This document shows positions 53,701 through 62,679 of a stretch of 64,000 nucleotides of DNA, one piece after another. Positions within the stretch are counted from its first letter, which is position 1. Each line of letters begins with the position of its first letter. The position numbers were made by a program, and so were the translations under genes. This DNA is from Mangrovibacterium marinum (GTDB lineage Bacteria > Bacteroidota > Bacteroidia > Bacteroidales > Prolixibacteraceae): positions 186,001 through 250,000 of the forward strand of contig NZ_QAAD01000004.1 of NCBI RefSeq assembly GCF_003046625.1, given 5' to 3'. The notes under the pieces are model-generated. The model saw only the letters and a list, made by a program, of their open reading frames with translations, ran no database searches and was not told where the DNA came from.

Positions 53701-55964
53701 CGCACTCCCAATCGCACCATACTGGAATTGAAACATCTCAAAACCATCGGCATCGGGCCACTCAATTAACTCCCAATCGCACCATACTGGAATTGAAACC
53801 ACGGCATCGAGCAAGGGCATTGCGCAGGCCTCGCTCCCAATCGCACCATACTGGAATTGAAACATGCCAAGGCCAGCTATGCGCGTTCGATTGACCTTAC
53901 TCCCAATCGCACCATACTGGAATTGAAACAGACCGAGAAGTTGGAGTTGGAGCAGCTATACCGCGCTCCCAATCGCACCATACTGGAATTGAAACACATT
54001 CAACTAAAAGGTCTGAAAATAAAAAGTTAAACTCCCAATCGCACCATACTGGAATTGAAACATCAGTCGCTTAAGTTTGTCGATCAATCGCCGCAAGCTC
54101 CCAATCGCACCATACTGGAATTGAAACGGTGTTCAATATTGATCTGAAGAAGCTGACCGTGCTCTCCCAATCGCACCATACTGGAATTGAAACATTGTTT
54201 TTAACCATTCCTGCACATCGAAACTCGGCTCCCAATCGCACCATACTGGAATTGAAACAATAAATCAACGAACACACCATCAGCCGGGTAACTGCCCCTC
54301 CCAATCGCACCATACTGGAATTGAAACAAACAAAAACAACAGCACGAACCTGCAATGCTGGCTCCCAATCGCACCATACTGGAATTGAAACACTATAATG
54401 ACAATGCAGACTCTGGCTGGCGCGGCTCCCAATCGCACCATACTGGAATTGAAACTGATTCCGAAAGCTTGATCACCGAGCGGGCCAATCTCCCAATCGC
54501 ACCATACTGGAATTGAAACTCGGCATCTATTTTTCGTGACACGGTCCGCGAACCGCTCCCAATCGCACCATACTGGAATTGAAACGTGATTGTAATAAAT
54601 ACCATGGTCTGTGGCGGAATCTCCCAATCGCACCATACTGGAATTGAAACGTGGGATCTTTATCGAGCGTAGTCAGTTCGAGATTCGCTCCCAATCGCAC
54701 CATACTGGAATTGAAACTACAATCACATCCAGATCATAGATTCCGCATGAAATCTCCCAATCGCACCATACTGGAATTGAAACAATAAATCGGGAAATAC
54801 TTGTAAAGTGCTCGGGTTCTCCCAATCGCACCATACTGGAATTGAAACACAGCGATTGTAAAAACGATCAAATTTAATAACCGCTCCCAATCGCACCATA
54901 CTGGAATTGAAACGTACTTGAGATGCAGCGAACAAAAACTCAAAGATTCTCCCAATCGCACCATACTGGAATTGAAACTGCAGATAAAGGCAAAGGGTCG
55001 ATAATGGCAGGTATTCTCCCAATCGCACCATACTGGAATTGAAACATTATAATTGATCCCATCCAAAGCAAGCAGCATCCCCTCCCAATCGCACCATACT
55101 GGAATTGAAACTTAACGACCCCATCGAGTAACCTGCCAATACAACTCCTCCCAATCGCACCATACTGGAATTGAAACAGGCCAATCATTCCTACAAAGCG
55201 TTATTAAGGCAAGCTCCCAATCGCACCATACTGGAATTGAAACAAAGTAACCCTCTTTGAAATAGTCGTTATGATTGATTCTCCCAATCGCACCATACTG
55301 GAATTGAAACTTGAAGGGCTATCGATGGTGCTTGACTCGTCTGATGTCTCCCAATCGCACCATACTGGAATTGAAACCGGCGAAGCGGACGTTTTAATGC
55401 GTGGTAACGGTCTCCCAATCGCACCATACTGGAATTGAAACCATACAGTTGCAAACAGGTCGAGCAGGTCGAATCCGGCTCCCAATCGCACCATACTGGA
55501 ATTGAAACTAAATCCGAGCAACATTATTATACTGCAGCTGATCCTCCCAATCGCACCATACTGGAATTGAAACATCTTTCAGCTACAGCCATCTTCACAT
55601 AGTCGGATACTCCCAATCGCACCATACTGGAATTGAAACTCAGTTCTGACAGCTTAATATCCCACTGGATGACACTCCCAATCGCACCATACTGGAATTG
55701 AAACCCAATAGCGACTGGCAGTGTCGGGTCGATATCGCCTCCCAATCGCACCATACTGGAATTGAAACGCATGTCCAGTTACTGGGGTTGGCTGAAACAT
55801 GCACTCCTCCCAATCGCACCATACTGGAATTGAAACATAATTAGATTCTATCCATTTGTAAGAGAAATATCTCCCAATCGCACCATACTGGAATTGAAAC
55901 GGTTGTCAACCTGGCTCTTGCCCGATTCCGACTTCTCCCAATCGCACCATACTGGAATTTAGCT
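50702..55964 (+). CRISPR. Type I-B CRISPR array, 81 repeats and 80 spacers
   Basis: The 30-bp repeat starts CTCCCAATCGCACC and ends GGAATTGAAAC; the 3' ATTGAAAC gives the usual 8-nt crRNA 5' handle. I located 81 starts from 50702 to 55935 with a spacing of 64-69 bp, so spacers are 34-39 bp. The first 80 repeats appear identical; the last (55935-55964) is intact for about 25 bp and then degenerates to TTAGCT, which marks it as the leader-distal end. Thus the array is read on the + strand from the cas2 side. All spacers appear different from each other by eye. Apparent open frames across the array are produced by the repeat. Confidence 0.98.
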
Positions 55965-56008
55965 AAGTTTGTCTATGGTTATAATTCGAACCTTTTTTGG
56001 TACATTTG

Positions 56009-56126
56009 TGTCAGTAGCCTGCACGGATAAGAGACTGCCAATAGCCTGGGGCGGAGGGACAGTGTTCGGCTGGAAACAGCGTGTAGGCTTCGAGCCCCAG
56101 GAAGCCCGGTTGAAAGCCGGGTTTTC
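56009..56126 (+). ncRNA. Candidate structured RNA downstream of the array
   Basis: After TACATTTG the sequence can fold into a long-range helix CCTGGGGC (56045-56052) / GCCCCAGG (56094-56101), enclosing GCTG-GAAA-CAGC (56069-56080), a hairpin with a GNRA tetraloop, and is followed by a terminator-like hairpin AAGCCCGG / CCGGGTTT (56102-56123 region) with T residues. It might be a stand-alone small RNA or the remains of a larger ribozyme such as a group II intron domain I; I cannot name the family with confidence. Confidence 0.35.
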
Positions 56127-56309
56127 TCTGAAAGTCTTACTCCGCAGAGGTGCTAAGGCGCCATGTCAATAACTGGTTTTGATTAGATGTGGAACGACAA
56201 CCCGGCAACTTTTAAAACAACGACAACAGCATCGTCGAAAAATAGTAAACTTCGATCCCCGTTGGAGCTTCCCTTGGAATCATGAGTTTTGGGAGTTGAA
56301 CCAAGAAAC

Positions 56310-56327
56310 GACGTACGGCCGTACGTC
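56310..56327. repeat. 18-bp perfect palindrome
   Basis: GACGTACGGCCGTACGTC, perfectly self-complementary, in the non-coding region after the array. It could be an operator, a recombination site or the stem of a decayed intron; nothing in the sequence decides between these. Confidence 0.7.
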
Positions 56328-56856
56328 TCGACAAATCTCCCCAACTTACAATACCAGAGTTGCAACTAGCCCGGTGAATAATAGGAAAACAAAAAATAAA
56401 AAAGTTATCTTGCGGGGCGATCTAATTTGCCGGGATAAATTAAAGTGACGGATAACGTGATTGTTCACTCGTGGGACGATCGTTATTTAAACTTTTCGCG
56501 AAGTCCATGGTCAAATTATCTTGCTGACGGGCATTTGCCAGGTGCACTGTTTCCGAAAATAATCCATCAGACATAAATAAGCCTGATTTATTGGTTTCAG
56601 GTATAGAATTTGTGTAATGAACGAATTAAGGTGTGTACGAACACACATTGGCTGTCCGGAGCTTTACCCGGATGTTTGGTGCGGTTTAATAAATGTAGAA
56701 AAGGGAGGAATGAGCTTGTTGCCCGGTTTCATGTAACTCAAAAGCCAGCTCATTTCAAGGAGTTGGTGAATGAGGGAAAACAAACGCTGGAGAATCTTTC
56801 GAAATAAGTATAATAAGCAAATAGTAACTAAAATAATTAACCATTAAAGCGAAATT

Positions 56857-58344
56857 ATGAGCAAGAACAGAAGAGAATTTTTGAAGAATATTGCCTTGGG
56901 ATCAGGAGCCATAGCGGCAACTTCAGTACTGTCGGCAGCGGCTCCGGCAGAAAAAGAAGAAGTGAAGTTCATCCGTAAATCTGCCGAACGGGTACCTGCT
57001 ATGAAATTCAATATGTGTGGCTATGCCGCTCCTAAATTAGATAAAGTACGTATTGGCTTTGTGGGGATCGGCGACCGTGGTATTAGCGCAGTAGAACGTA
57101 TGACTTATATCGAAGGCGTTGAGATTACAGCGATCTGCGATACGCGGCAAGCTGCCTTAGATGGCGCTCAGGCCAAATTAGCAAAAGCAGGCTTGCCTAA
57201 AGCAAAAGAGTTTACGGGTAGCGATACCGCTTTCAAAGACCTGTGCGAAAGTGGCTTGGTCGACTTGGTGTACACCGCTACTCCCTGGGAATGGCACGTT
57301 CCTGTTGGGCTGGCTGCCATGAACGCCGGAGCGCACGCTGCTATTGAAGTGTCGACAGCAAAAACCATGGACGAATGCTGGGAAATTGTGGAAACCTCGG
57401 AACGTACACGCAAGCACTGTGTCATTTTGGAGAACTGTTGCTACGACTTTTTCGAACTGTTAACCTTGAATATGGTTCGTCAAGGGGCTTTTGGCGACTT
57501 GATTCATGGCGAAGGTGCCTATATTCACGACCTTGATTACTGGCATTTCAATAAGCCGCAGGATGATAAGCCCGGCGGTGATGGTGCTTACGATAAATTA
57601 TGGCGTTTGCACGAAAATACCCGTAAAGCCAATGTATACCCAACGCACGGCTTAGGCCCGATTTGTCAGGCCATGAACATCAACCGTGGTGACCGTTTGG
57701 ACTACCTGACTGCCATGATGTCGGATGACTTCACCCTGGCGAAGCGGATTGAGGAGCTGGCTCCCGATCGTCCCGATTTAAGACAATTCCTCGGTAAAGA
57801 GATGCGTGGTAATATGGATATGCAAATGATTCGTACCGTAAAAGGACGAACTATCATGATTCAGCACGACATTAGCTCTCCTCGTCCTTACTCGCGCATT
57901 CACATGCTAAGCGGAACCAAGTGTTTTGCTCAAAAATGGCCTTTACAGCACATCGCATTCGGCCACAATATAGCTGATGAAGCTAAAATGAAGGAACTTC
58001 AGGAGAAATACCAACCGGAAATCGTACGCCGGGTCGGCGAGATGGCCAAACAAGTAGGTGGCCACGGCGGAATGGACTTTATGATGGACTGGCGTTTGAT
58101 CGACTGTCTGCGTAATGGCCTGCCGATGGACATGGATGTGTATGATGCCGCTGCCTGGAGCTGTATTACACCGTTGAGTGAATGGTCCATTGCCAATGGC
58201 TCAAAACCGATTGCTATTCCCGACTTTACCCGTGGCGCATGGAAAACGAACAAGCCGGTGGATATTACCTTGAACGGTGGTGGCACAACCGGTGTTCGTA
58301 ACCTGAAAGATGCTGACTCGAAAGGACAATTGAACGTTCATTAG
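56857..58344 (+). CDS. Tat-exported Gfo/Idh/MocA oxidoreductase, GH109-like
   Basis: A 495-residue protein with a twin-arginine signal (NRREFLKNIALGSGAIAATS) and a Rossmann NAD-binding start KVRIGFVGIGDRGISAVERM. Further family pieces are DLVYTATPWEWHVPVGLAAM, AHAAIEVSTAKTMDECWEIV and YPTHGLGPICQAMNINRGDR, the last being typical of GH109 alpha-N-acetylgalactosaminidases, which use NAD+ bound within the enzyme. A GH109 role on GalNAc-containing glycans is plausible; other activities in the superfamily cannot be excluded. It is monocistronic and ends at a strong hairpin. Confidence 0.85.
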   Translation: MSKNRREFLKNIALGSGAIAATSVLSAAAPAEKEEVKFIRKSAERVPAMKFNMCGYAAPKLDKVRIGFVGIGDRGISAVERMTYIEGVEITAICDTRQAALDGAQAKLAKAGLPKAKEFTGSDTAFKDLCESGLVDLVYTATPWEWHVPVGLAAMNAGAHAAIEVSTAKTMDECWEIVETSERTRKHCVILENCCYDFFELLTLNMVRQGAFGDLIHGEGAYIHDLDYWHFNKPQDDKPGGDGAYDKLWRLHENTRKANVYPTHGLGPICQAMNINRGDRLDYLTAMMSDDFTLAKRIEELAPDRPDLRQFLGKEMRGNMDMQMIRTVKGRTIMIQHDISSPRPYSRIHMLSGTKCFAQKWPLQHIAFGHNIADEAKMKELQEKYQPEIVRRVGEMAKQVGGHGGMDFMMDWRLIDCLRNGLPMDMDVYDAAAWSCITPLSEWSIANGSKPIAIPDFTRGAWKTNKPVDITLNGGGTTGVRNLKDADSKGQLNVH

Positions 58345-58384
58345 TGAATTTTCATAAATCGTGAAATAACGATATCGCCTTTTT

Positions 58385-58446
58385 TGTTCCGAAGAAGTTG
58401 CTACGGCCTATAACACCGTGGAAACTTTTTCGGAACATCTTCTTTT
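58385..58446 (+). terminator. Long hairpin terminator after the GH109-like gene
   Basis: TGTTCCGAA...AAGTT...CTACGG pairs with CCGTGG...AACTT...TTCGGAACA (58385-58437), with small internal bulges, followed by TCTTCTTTT. Confidence 0.75.
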
Positions 58447-58523
58447 AAAAAAAGAATGATTAGCGGGGGGAAGAAAGCGGCCACTTTTGCGTTATCTTGC
58501 AGCAAATTTTAAAAATCCGGATC

Positions 58524-60545
58524 ATGGCTAAGAAGAAAGGAAAGGTTGTTCAAATGCTCAGCCCCGAGAATTACATCAGGCAGCGGGCGCGCAAGTTGCC
58601 GGTGCACGAGTGTTTCATTACCAAGGGATGGGAGCAGAGTAAAGAGGCGAGCATCATTATTAGCCGCAAGCACACCAATGGTAACTTTACGGTCGGCTTT
58701 TATTTGGTCGACTTACTGTGCCTGGGCGTGAAGGATGCCCATTTTAAATTCAATATACCGGCATACGAATACACCGACTTATTGGAGTATATGCACGATT
58801 CCATCGACTTGGAAGCAGCCGACTACAGGCTTGTGCATAACGTTATATTTGCGGGGCTAGAGTTTGCTGAAGACTACGGCTTTAAGCCATCCAAGGGGTT
58901 TAGCTCGACCATGCAGTATTTTCTGAATGAAGATAATGACGATGTTGAACTGCTTGAAATCGAGTGTGGTGACCATGGCCAGCCGATGTACGTGAGGGGA
59001 CCTCTCGACTCGGATGCCGAAGTAAAGCGAATACTTGCTCAACTGGAGAAAACCGCAGGACCCGGAAATTATAAGTATCTCGAAGAAGAGAAGGACCCGA
59101 GCATTGACGATGACGACCGGATGTATCAATTAGACCCGTACAGTCGTATGAGTTTGAAAGAAAAATTGGATTTGTATGTTCGGCAGTATAATGATATAGA
59201 GAATCTTAGTGTTGAGGAGAAAAGGGGCTTTAGCGAGCTCATGGAATCGATTGTCGATGAATTTATAGACGGTGACAAGGCACACGATCTTTACTCCGCC
59301 TTTAAGAACGAAGCCCAAAAAATCGCGATAACCGACGACCTAACCGATGAGTTTCTTTTTGGCAGTTGCGCTCCTGACTTCGATCCTTCCGAAATCCGGA
59401 TGGAGTTTCCGCGACTTTACGAGCAACTAGCTGTTGAGAAAAAAAAGACGTTGCGGGAGCTGAAAAAATTGCAAAAGAAATATCCAGAGACACCTTCCCT
59501 GTGTTTTCTCGAATTAAACATCTTGCGAGAAACGGATTTGTCGAGCTACGACAAAAAACTGTTGGCCTATGCCAAACTTTTCCCCGAATACAGTTTGATG
59601 AAAATATTGAACCAAATCAGGCTGTTAAATTCCAGTGAGCCGCTCGCGTTCGATTTCAGCTTCGAAAAGTCAATCCCGCACTTTTTCAGCAGCCGAAAAT
59701 GCCTGAATCGGATTGAACTGTTTTATCTTTTTATGTTGTTGCTATTTCGGGCAATGGTCGCTAACTGTATCGAAGAGATCGATGCTATTGAGTATTTGCT
59801 TGAAGGTTTTGTCTTCACCCAAGAAGAGCGTGAAATGCTGGATAGTTTAATTTTATTGGCAAAGCTGGATTTCATCGCTTCCCATATCGACGATGGCAAG
59901 TTGAGTGACAAACTTGGTTCTGGTGAACCAGATAAATTGAATTTTAGTGCAGATAGTACGGAAAACAGTCAGACTTTCCAGTTTAAAATACAAATAAAGG
60001 GCATAACTAAACCGCCGGTATGGCGCCGGATAACCGTGCCTTCCCATTACACCTTTTTGCATTTTCATCAGCTCATTCAGGCCGCTTTTGGCTGGACAAG
60101 CTCCCATCTTTTCCTATTTTCGGAAAATGGGTTCGACTCGGAAACAATAATTACCGAGGGGGCTGATGATATGGCTTCCTTCGATCAGGAAGAGCTGCAA
60201 GCCGCGGAAATAAAACTTTCGGAGGTGTTTAAATGGGAAAAGCAAAACCTGAGTTATGTCTACGATTTTGGAGATTACTGGGAGCATAAAATTACACTGG
60301 AAACGATCATCCCCGAACAAATCAGCCACCCCGATTGTCTGGCTGGTAAAGGTAAATGTCCACCCGAAGATTGTGGAGGCGTTGGAGGCTACACGAACAT
60401 GAAAGAAATTCTGAGCGATCCCCGGAACCCTGAATATAAGGATTATGCTTCGTGGCTTTTTTTAGGCGAAAATGAACGTTGGGATCCGACCGAATTTCAA
60501 CGCGAAGAGGTGCGGAAAAGACTTAAAAATATATTTACGCAATGA
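58524..60545 (+). CDS. Large protein with C-terminal plasmid pRiA4b ORF-3-like domain
   Basis: A 673-residue protein; start at 58524 (MAKKKGKVVQMLSPENYIRQ). Three parts can be seen: an N-terminal ~150-residue domain (RKLPVHECFITKGWEQSKEA, FTVGFYLVDLLCLGVKDAHF) that recurs in Bacteroidota proteins of unknown role, a long helical middle part (about 200-470), and a C-terminal pRiA4b ORF-3-like domain (FKIQIKGITKPPVWRRITVP, WTSSHLFLFSENGF, YVYDFGDYWEHKITLE, CPPEDCGGVGGY). This domain is found on plasmids and in mobile elements, without known activity. It overlaps the next gene by 4 bp (ATGA), so the two are translated together. Confidence 0.8.
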   Translation: MAKKKGKVVQMLSPENYIRQRARKLPVHECFITKGWEQSKEASIIISRKHTNGNFTVGFYLVDLLCLGVKDAHFKFNIPAYEYTDLLEYMHDSIDLEAADYRLVHNVIFAGLEFAEDYGFKPSKGFSSTMQYFLNEDNDDVELLEIECGDHGQPMYVRGPLDSDAEVKRILAQLEKTAGPGNYKYLEEEKDPSIDDDDRMYQLDPYSRMSLKEKLDLYVRQYNDIENLSVEEKRGFSELMESIVDEFIDGDKAHDLYSAFKNEAQKIAITDDLTDEFLFGSCAPDFDPSEIRMEFPRLYEQLAVEKKKTLRELKKLQKKYPETPSLCFLELNILRETDLSSYDKKLLAYAKLFPEYSLMKILNQIRLLNSSEPLAFDFSFEKSIPHFFSSRKCLNRIELFYLFMLLLFRAMVANCIEEIDAIEYLLEGFVFTQEEREMLDSLILLAKLDFIASHIDDGKLSDKLGSGEPDKLNFSADSTENSQTFQFKIQIKGITKPPVWRRITVPSHYTFLHFHQLIQAAFGWTSSHLFLFSENGFDSETIITEGADDMASFDQEELQAAEIKLSEVFKWEKQNLSYVYDFGDYWEHKITLETIIPEQISHPDCLAGKGKCPPEDCGGVGGYTNMKEILSDPRNPEYKDYASWLFLGENERWDPTEFQREEVRKRLKNIFTQ

Positions 60546-61459
60546 AACGTTACATCGAGCAATTGATTGAAGATCTCGAGCAGGTCGCTAAAAATCCGCC
60601 AAATCCGGCTTACTTCGAGGTTCCACCCAACCTGGACGATAAGCCCGAGGCTGCCGAGCTGGCACAGGTGCCTTATAAACCAATTTCGGAATGGACCGGC
60701 ATTGCACAGGAGGTTTTCCCGCTGATAACCGACCTGGAGGGCGACCAGTGGGGTAGGGTGAACGACGCCATTTTTAAGGTATTCGATTCACTTGGACTGA
60801 CTTTGGTAGATGCGCCCGAGGATATGCCTCAGGAATGGCTTTACGAAGTGCTGACCACCAACTGGGATCATCCGGTGCAATTTCTTCCGCTATCGGGGAT
60901 GGATCTTGAACTTTGCACCGGCGATCCGATGACCTGTCCCTACGGCGATTATTGCGATTGCGGCGAGGAATTCGATGAATTTGAATTGCCCGATAAGTTT
61001 GCGCCTTGTATCAACCCAATAGCCCAGCTGATCGATGCCGGATTCGTCTGCTATCTGAATCCCGACACGCTTGATATCGAAGAAGTCCCTAAGGGGCTTG
61101 CCGACGATCCCGATGGATATAAGATGCTTACTGGCTTCGGCTTGGAGAACGAAGAATTAAAGCACGAAAGCTGGGAGAAATGTTATGTTTTTGAGCCTTT
61201 GGAAGCGTTCGAGTCGTTTGAAATAATGGAGGCCTTTGCTGAAAATATGGAGGATGAAATTCAACAGGAAGAACTTCTCTATGTATTGCACAACAAAAAG
61301 CCATTCGCCAATTTTAAAGATGTAGTCCACAAGTTAGGGCAAAGCGATAACTGGTTTTATTTTAAAATGAAATGCTTGGAAGATCGTGTGAGATATACCA
61401 TTTACAAAGAATTATATGAAAATGCAGAACCACCCGGCGACAGCGAACTGCCATCCTAA
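60542..61459 (+). CDS. Cys-cluster N-terminal domain fused to UPF0158 domain
   Basis: A 305-residue acidic protein. Residues 1-~145 match the gene at 47319 inside the cas operon: MKRYIEQLIEDLEQ, PISEWTGIA, and the cluster LELCTGDPMTCPYGDYCDC (Cx6Cx5CxC). Residues ~155-295 are a UPF0158 domain: CYLNPDTLDIEEVP, ESFEIMEAFAENMEDEIQQE and NKKPFANFKDVVHKL. UPF0158 has no established function. The start overlaps the stop of the pRiA4b-type gene. The pair is therefore a translationally coupled unit located 4.6 kb beyond the end of the CRISPR array. Confidence 0.78.
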   Translation: MKRYIEQLIEDLEQVAKNPPNPAYFEVPPNLDDKPEAAELAQVPYKPISEWTGIAQEVFPLITDLEGDQWGRVNDAIFKVFDSLGLTLVDAPEDMPQEWLYEVLTTNWDHPVQFLPLSGMDLELCTGDPMTCPYGDYCDCGEEFDEFELPDKFAPCINPIAQLIDAGFVCYLNPDTLDIEEVPKGLADDPDGYKMLTGFGLENEELKHESWEKCYVFEPLEAFESFEIMEAFAENMEDEIQQEELLYVLHNKKPFANFKDVVHKLGQSDNWFYFKMKCLEDRVRYTIYKELYENAEPPGDSELPS

Positions 61460-61498
61460 AATGGTCTGTTTTGAATGAATTTGGCCTCGCTTTTCGGC

Positions 61499-62308
61499 TT
61501 ATTTTCGCAGGCGATCAAGCTTAGTCTCCAGGTGCTTAATTGCCGTCAGCACGGTGTCTATATCCGAGGGGGCTTCCGGAAACTCGCGGCTGGTGTAGGC
61601 ATAAAAGCGCCATATTTCCAACACATCGGCCGCTGCAACGGTATAAGGTTCATACGCCGGGTTCAGCGACTTCAGCCGAATGGTGCCATCTTCATTCACG
61701 GTCGTTAGTTTGAAAACAAAATCCTGCTGTCCTTTTAAAATCACAATGCAGGGTGTGTCGGTTTTCAGGTCGGTCCAGTCGGTCATGTACTGCGCCACAA
61801 TATCAGCCCCTTCCGGCACGGGTAGCATCGAGTCGCCAACCGACGGGAAAATGCGGTAGGTTCGATCTGTCGGCAGGTTCGGAATCGAATATTTCGGTAG
61901 CGCGGCAATAAATTCGGGGTCGTTGTAGCCTGCCATGTAGCCGGCTTTTGCCTTCACCGGTACATATTCCACATTCTCGTTATTCGACTGGTCCACCGAA
62001 ATAGCCAGCACCCGCAGGTTCCCCCCGCGGATATATACATCGTTTCCGCCTTCAAGTTCCCGCAACTTCAACTCGCCCAGTTTCGACAGGTCAACCTTCA
62101 GCAACGTGTCGATACTAATTTTAAAGAAATCAGAAAAGTTGAGGTAGTCTTCCGGCTGCGGCGACTTGGTATTACCCGCTTCAATGGCAGCCAGTTTGGC
62201 ACGCGTTAACCCGAGTTTGGCAGCCAGGGCTTCCTGACTTATTTTCTTTCGTTCGCGCAGGAATTTGATGTTCGAAGCGAAAAATATTTTTGGCGCTTTG
62301 TTATTCAT
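61499..62308 (-). CDS. XRE-family repressor with S24 (LexA-like) self-cleaving domain
   Basis: A 269-residue protein. The N-terminal helix-turn-helix is NIKFLRERKKISQEALAAKL, LGLTRAKLAAIEAGNT. The C-terminal S24 domain has an Ala-Gly/Gly-Tyr region (VKAKAGYMAGYND) where LexA-like proteins self-cleave, the serine in PSVGDSMLPVPEG and the lysine in DFVFKLTTV. It is probably released by RecA-promoted autocleavage after DNA damage. It is divergent from imuA, with two tandem operator-like sites in between (62309-62350), so it is the likely repressor of itself and of the imuA-imuB cassette. Confidence 0.9.
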   Translation of the reverse strand: MNNKAPKIFFASNIKFLRERKKISQEALAAKLGLTRAKLAAIEAGNTKSPQPEDYLNFSDFFKISIDTLLKVDLSKLGELKLRELEGGNDVYIRGGNLRVLAISVDQSNNENVEYVPVKAKAGYMAGYNDPEFIAALPKYSIPNLPTDRTYRIFPSVGDSMLPVPEGADIVAQYMTDWTDLKTDTPCIVILKGQQDFVFKLTTVNEDGTIRLKSLNPAYEPYTVAAADVLEIWRFYAYTSREFPEAPSDIDTVLTAIKHLETKLDRLRK

Positions 62309-62350
62309 TTGTTATAATTAGAAACAATAAATTGTTATTAATCGTAACAA
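62309..62350. promoter_or_regulatory. Two tandem 19-bp operator-like sites for the XRE-S24 repressor
   Basis: Site 1 at 62309-62327 is TTGTTA-N7-AAACAA, directly before the repressor ATG. Site 2 at 62332-62350 is TTGTTA-N7-TAACAA. Both have the same 7-bp spacer, and their starts are 23 bp apart, about two helical turns. The position in the divergent gap implies control of the repressor gene and, possibly, of imuA. Confidence 0.6.
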
Positions 62351-62456
62351 AAATAAGAATATTTCGCAGATATGGAAGCAATTGCAGGGAAAAAAGACAT
62401 CATTTTTTACAACTCACAATCGGCATTTAAATGAAAAAGTAGCACTAATCCAGACC

Positions 62457-62642
62457 GGCCTATTTTTATCAAAGCCGAAATTGAACTGGAAGCTTAGGGA
62501 AAGAGGGAAGTTCGCCCGAGAGGGCGAAATCACCCGAATGAACTTAGCTTTCAGGAGATGCAGGTTGAAGATAAAAATCAGCCTAGACCTTTTTGTTTAC
62601 TTTTTGGGTCAAGCCAAACAGTAAAATCCGTCCGATAGGACA
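62457..62642 (+). repeat. Structured repeat element, copy 1 (upstream of imuA)
   Basis: Homologous to 63503-63700. P1: CTGGAAGCT (62486-62494) pairs with AGCTTTCAG (62546-62554). Inner stem: TTCGCCC (62511-62517) / GGGCGAA (62522-62528), loop GAGA. A short GGG/CCC helix lies between. The 3' part has a separate hairpin TTTACTTTTTGG (62596-62607) / CCAAACAGTAAA (62614-62625). It fills most of the gap 62351-62679, which has no other gene. Confidence 0.8.
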
Positions 62643-62679
62643 ATAAAAACGGCAATCAAGAGCATTGAATATTCAACTG

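Larger units (their letters stand above)
55965..56856. other. 892-bp non-coding region after the CRISPR array
   Basis: No convincing gene. It begins with a -7-like box TACATTTG at 56001-56008, then a strongly structured stretch (see the RNA candidate entry) and an 18-bp perfect palindrome GACGTACGGCCGTACGTC at 56310-56327. The segment 56450-56856 shows nothing I can interpret, apart from being the upstream region of the Tat-exported oxidoreductase gene. Small open frames in it have no family resemblance. Confidence 0.6.

Noticed and set aside
50605-55822. Many open frames on both strands across the CRISPR array, with repeated FQFQYGAIG, FNSSMVRLG and SIPVWCDWE segments
   Set aside because: These are the three reading frames of the 30-bp repeat joined through spacers and do not represent proteins.
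56009-56126. Assignment of the post-array RNA candidate to tmRNA, RNase P, SRP RNA or a tracrRNA
   Set aside because: The hallmark sequences of tmRNA, RNase P and SRP RNA are not visible. No anti-repeat complementary to the CRISPR repeat was noticed, and type I systems do not need a tracrRNA.
56179-56448. 89-residue frame spanning the 18-bp palindrome
   Set aside because: No family resemblance, and it overlaps sequence better explained as structured non-coding DNA.
56610-56807. 65-residue GTG-started frame before the GH109-like gene
   Set aside because: No recognisable domain, rare start and odd composition; treated as non-coding.
62382-62624. 80-residue frame ending in ISLDLFVYFLGQAKQ
   Set aside because: It lies entirely within the structured repeat element; the second copy before imuB does not keep an equivalent frame, so conservation is at nucleic-acid level.
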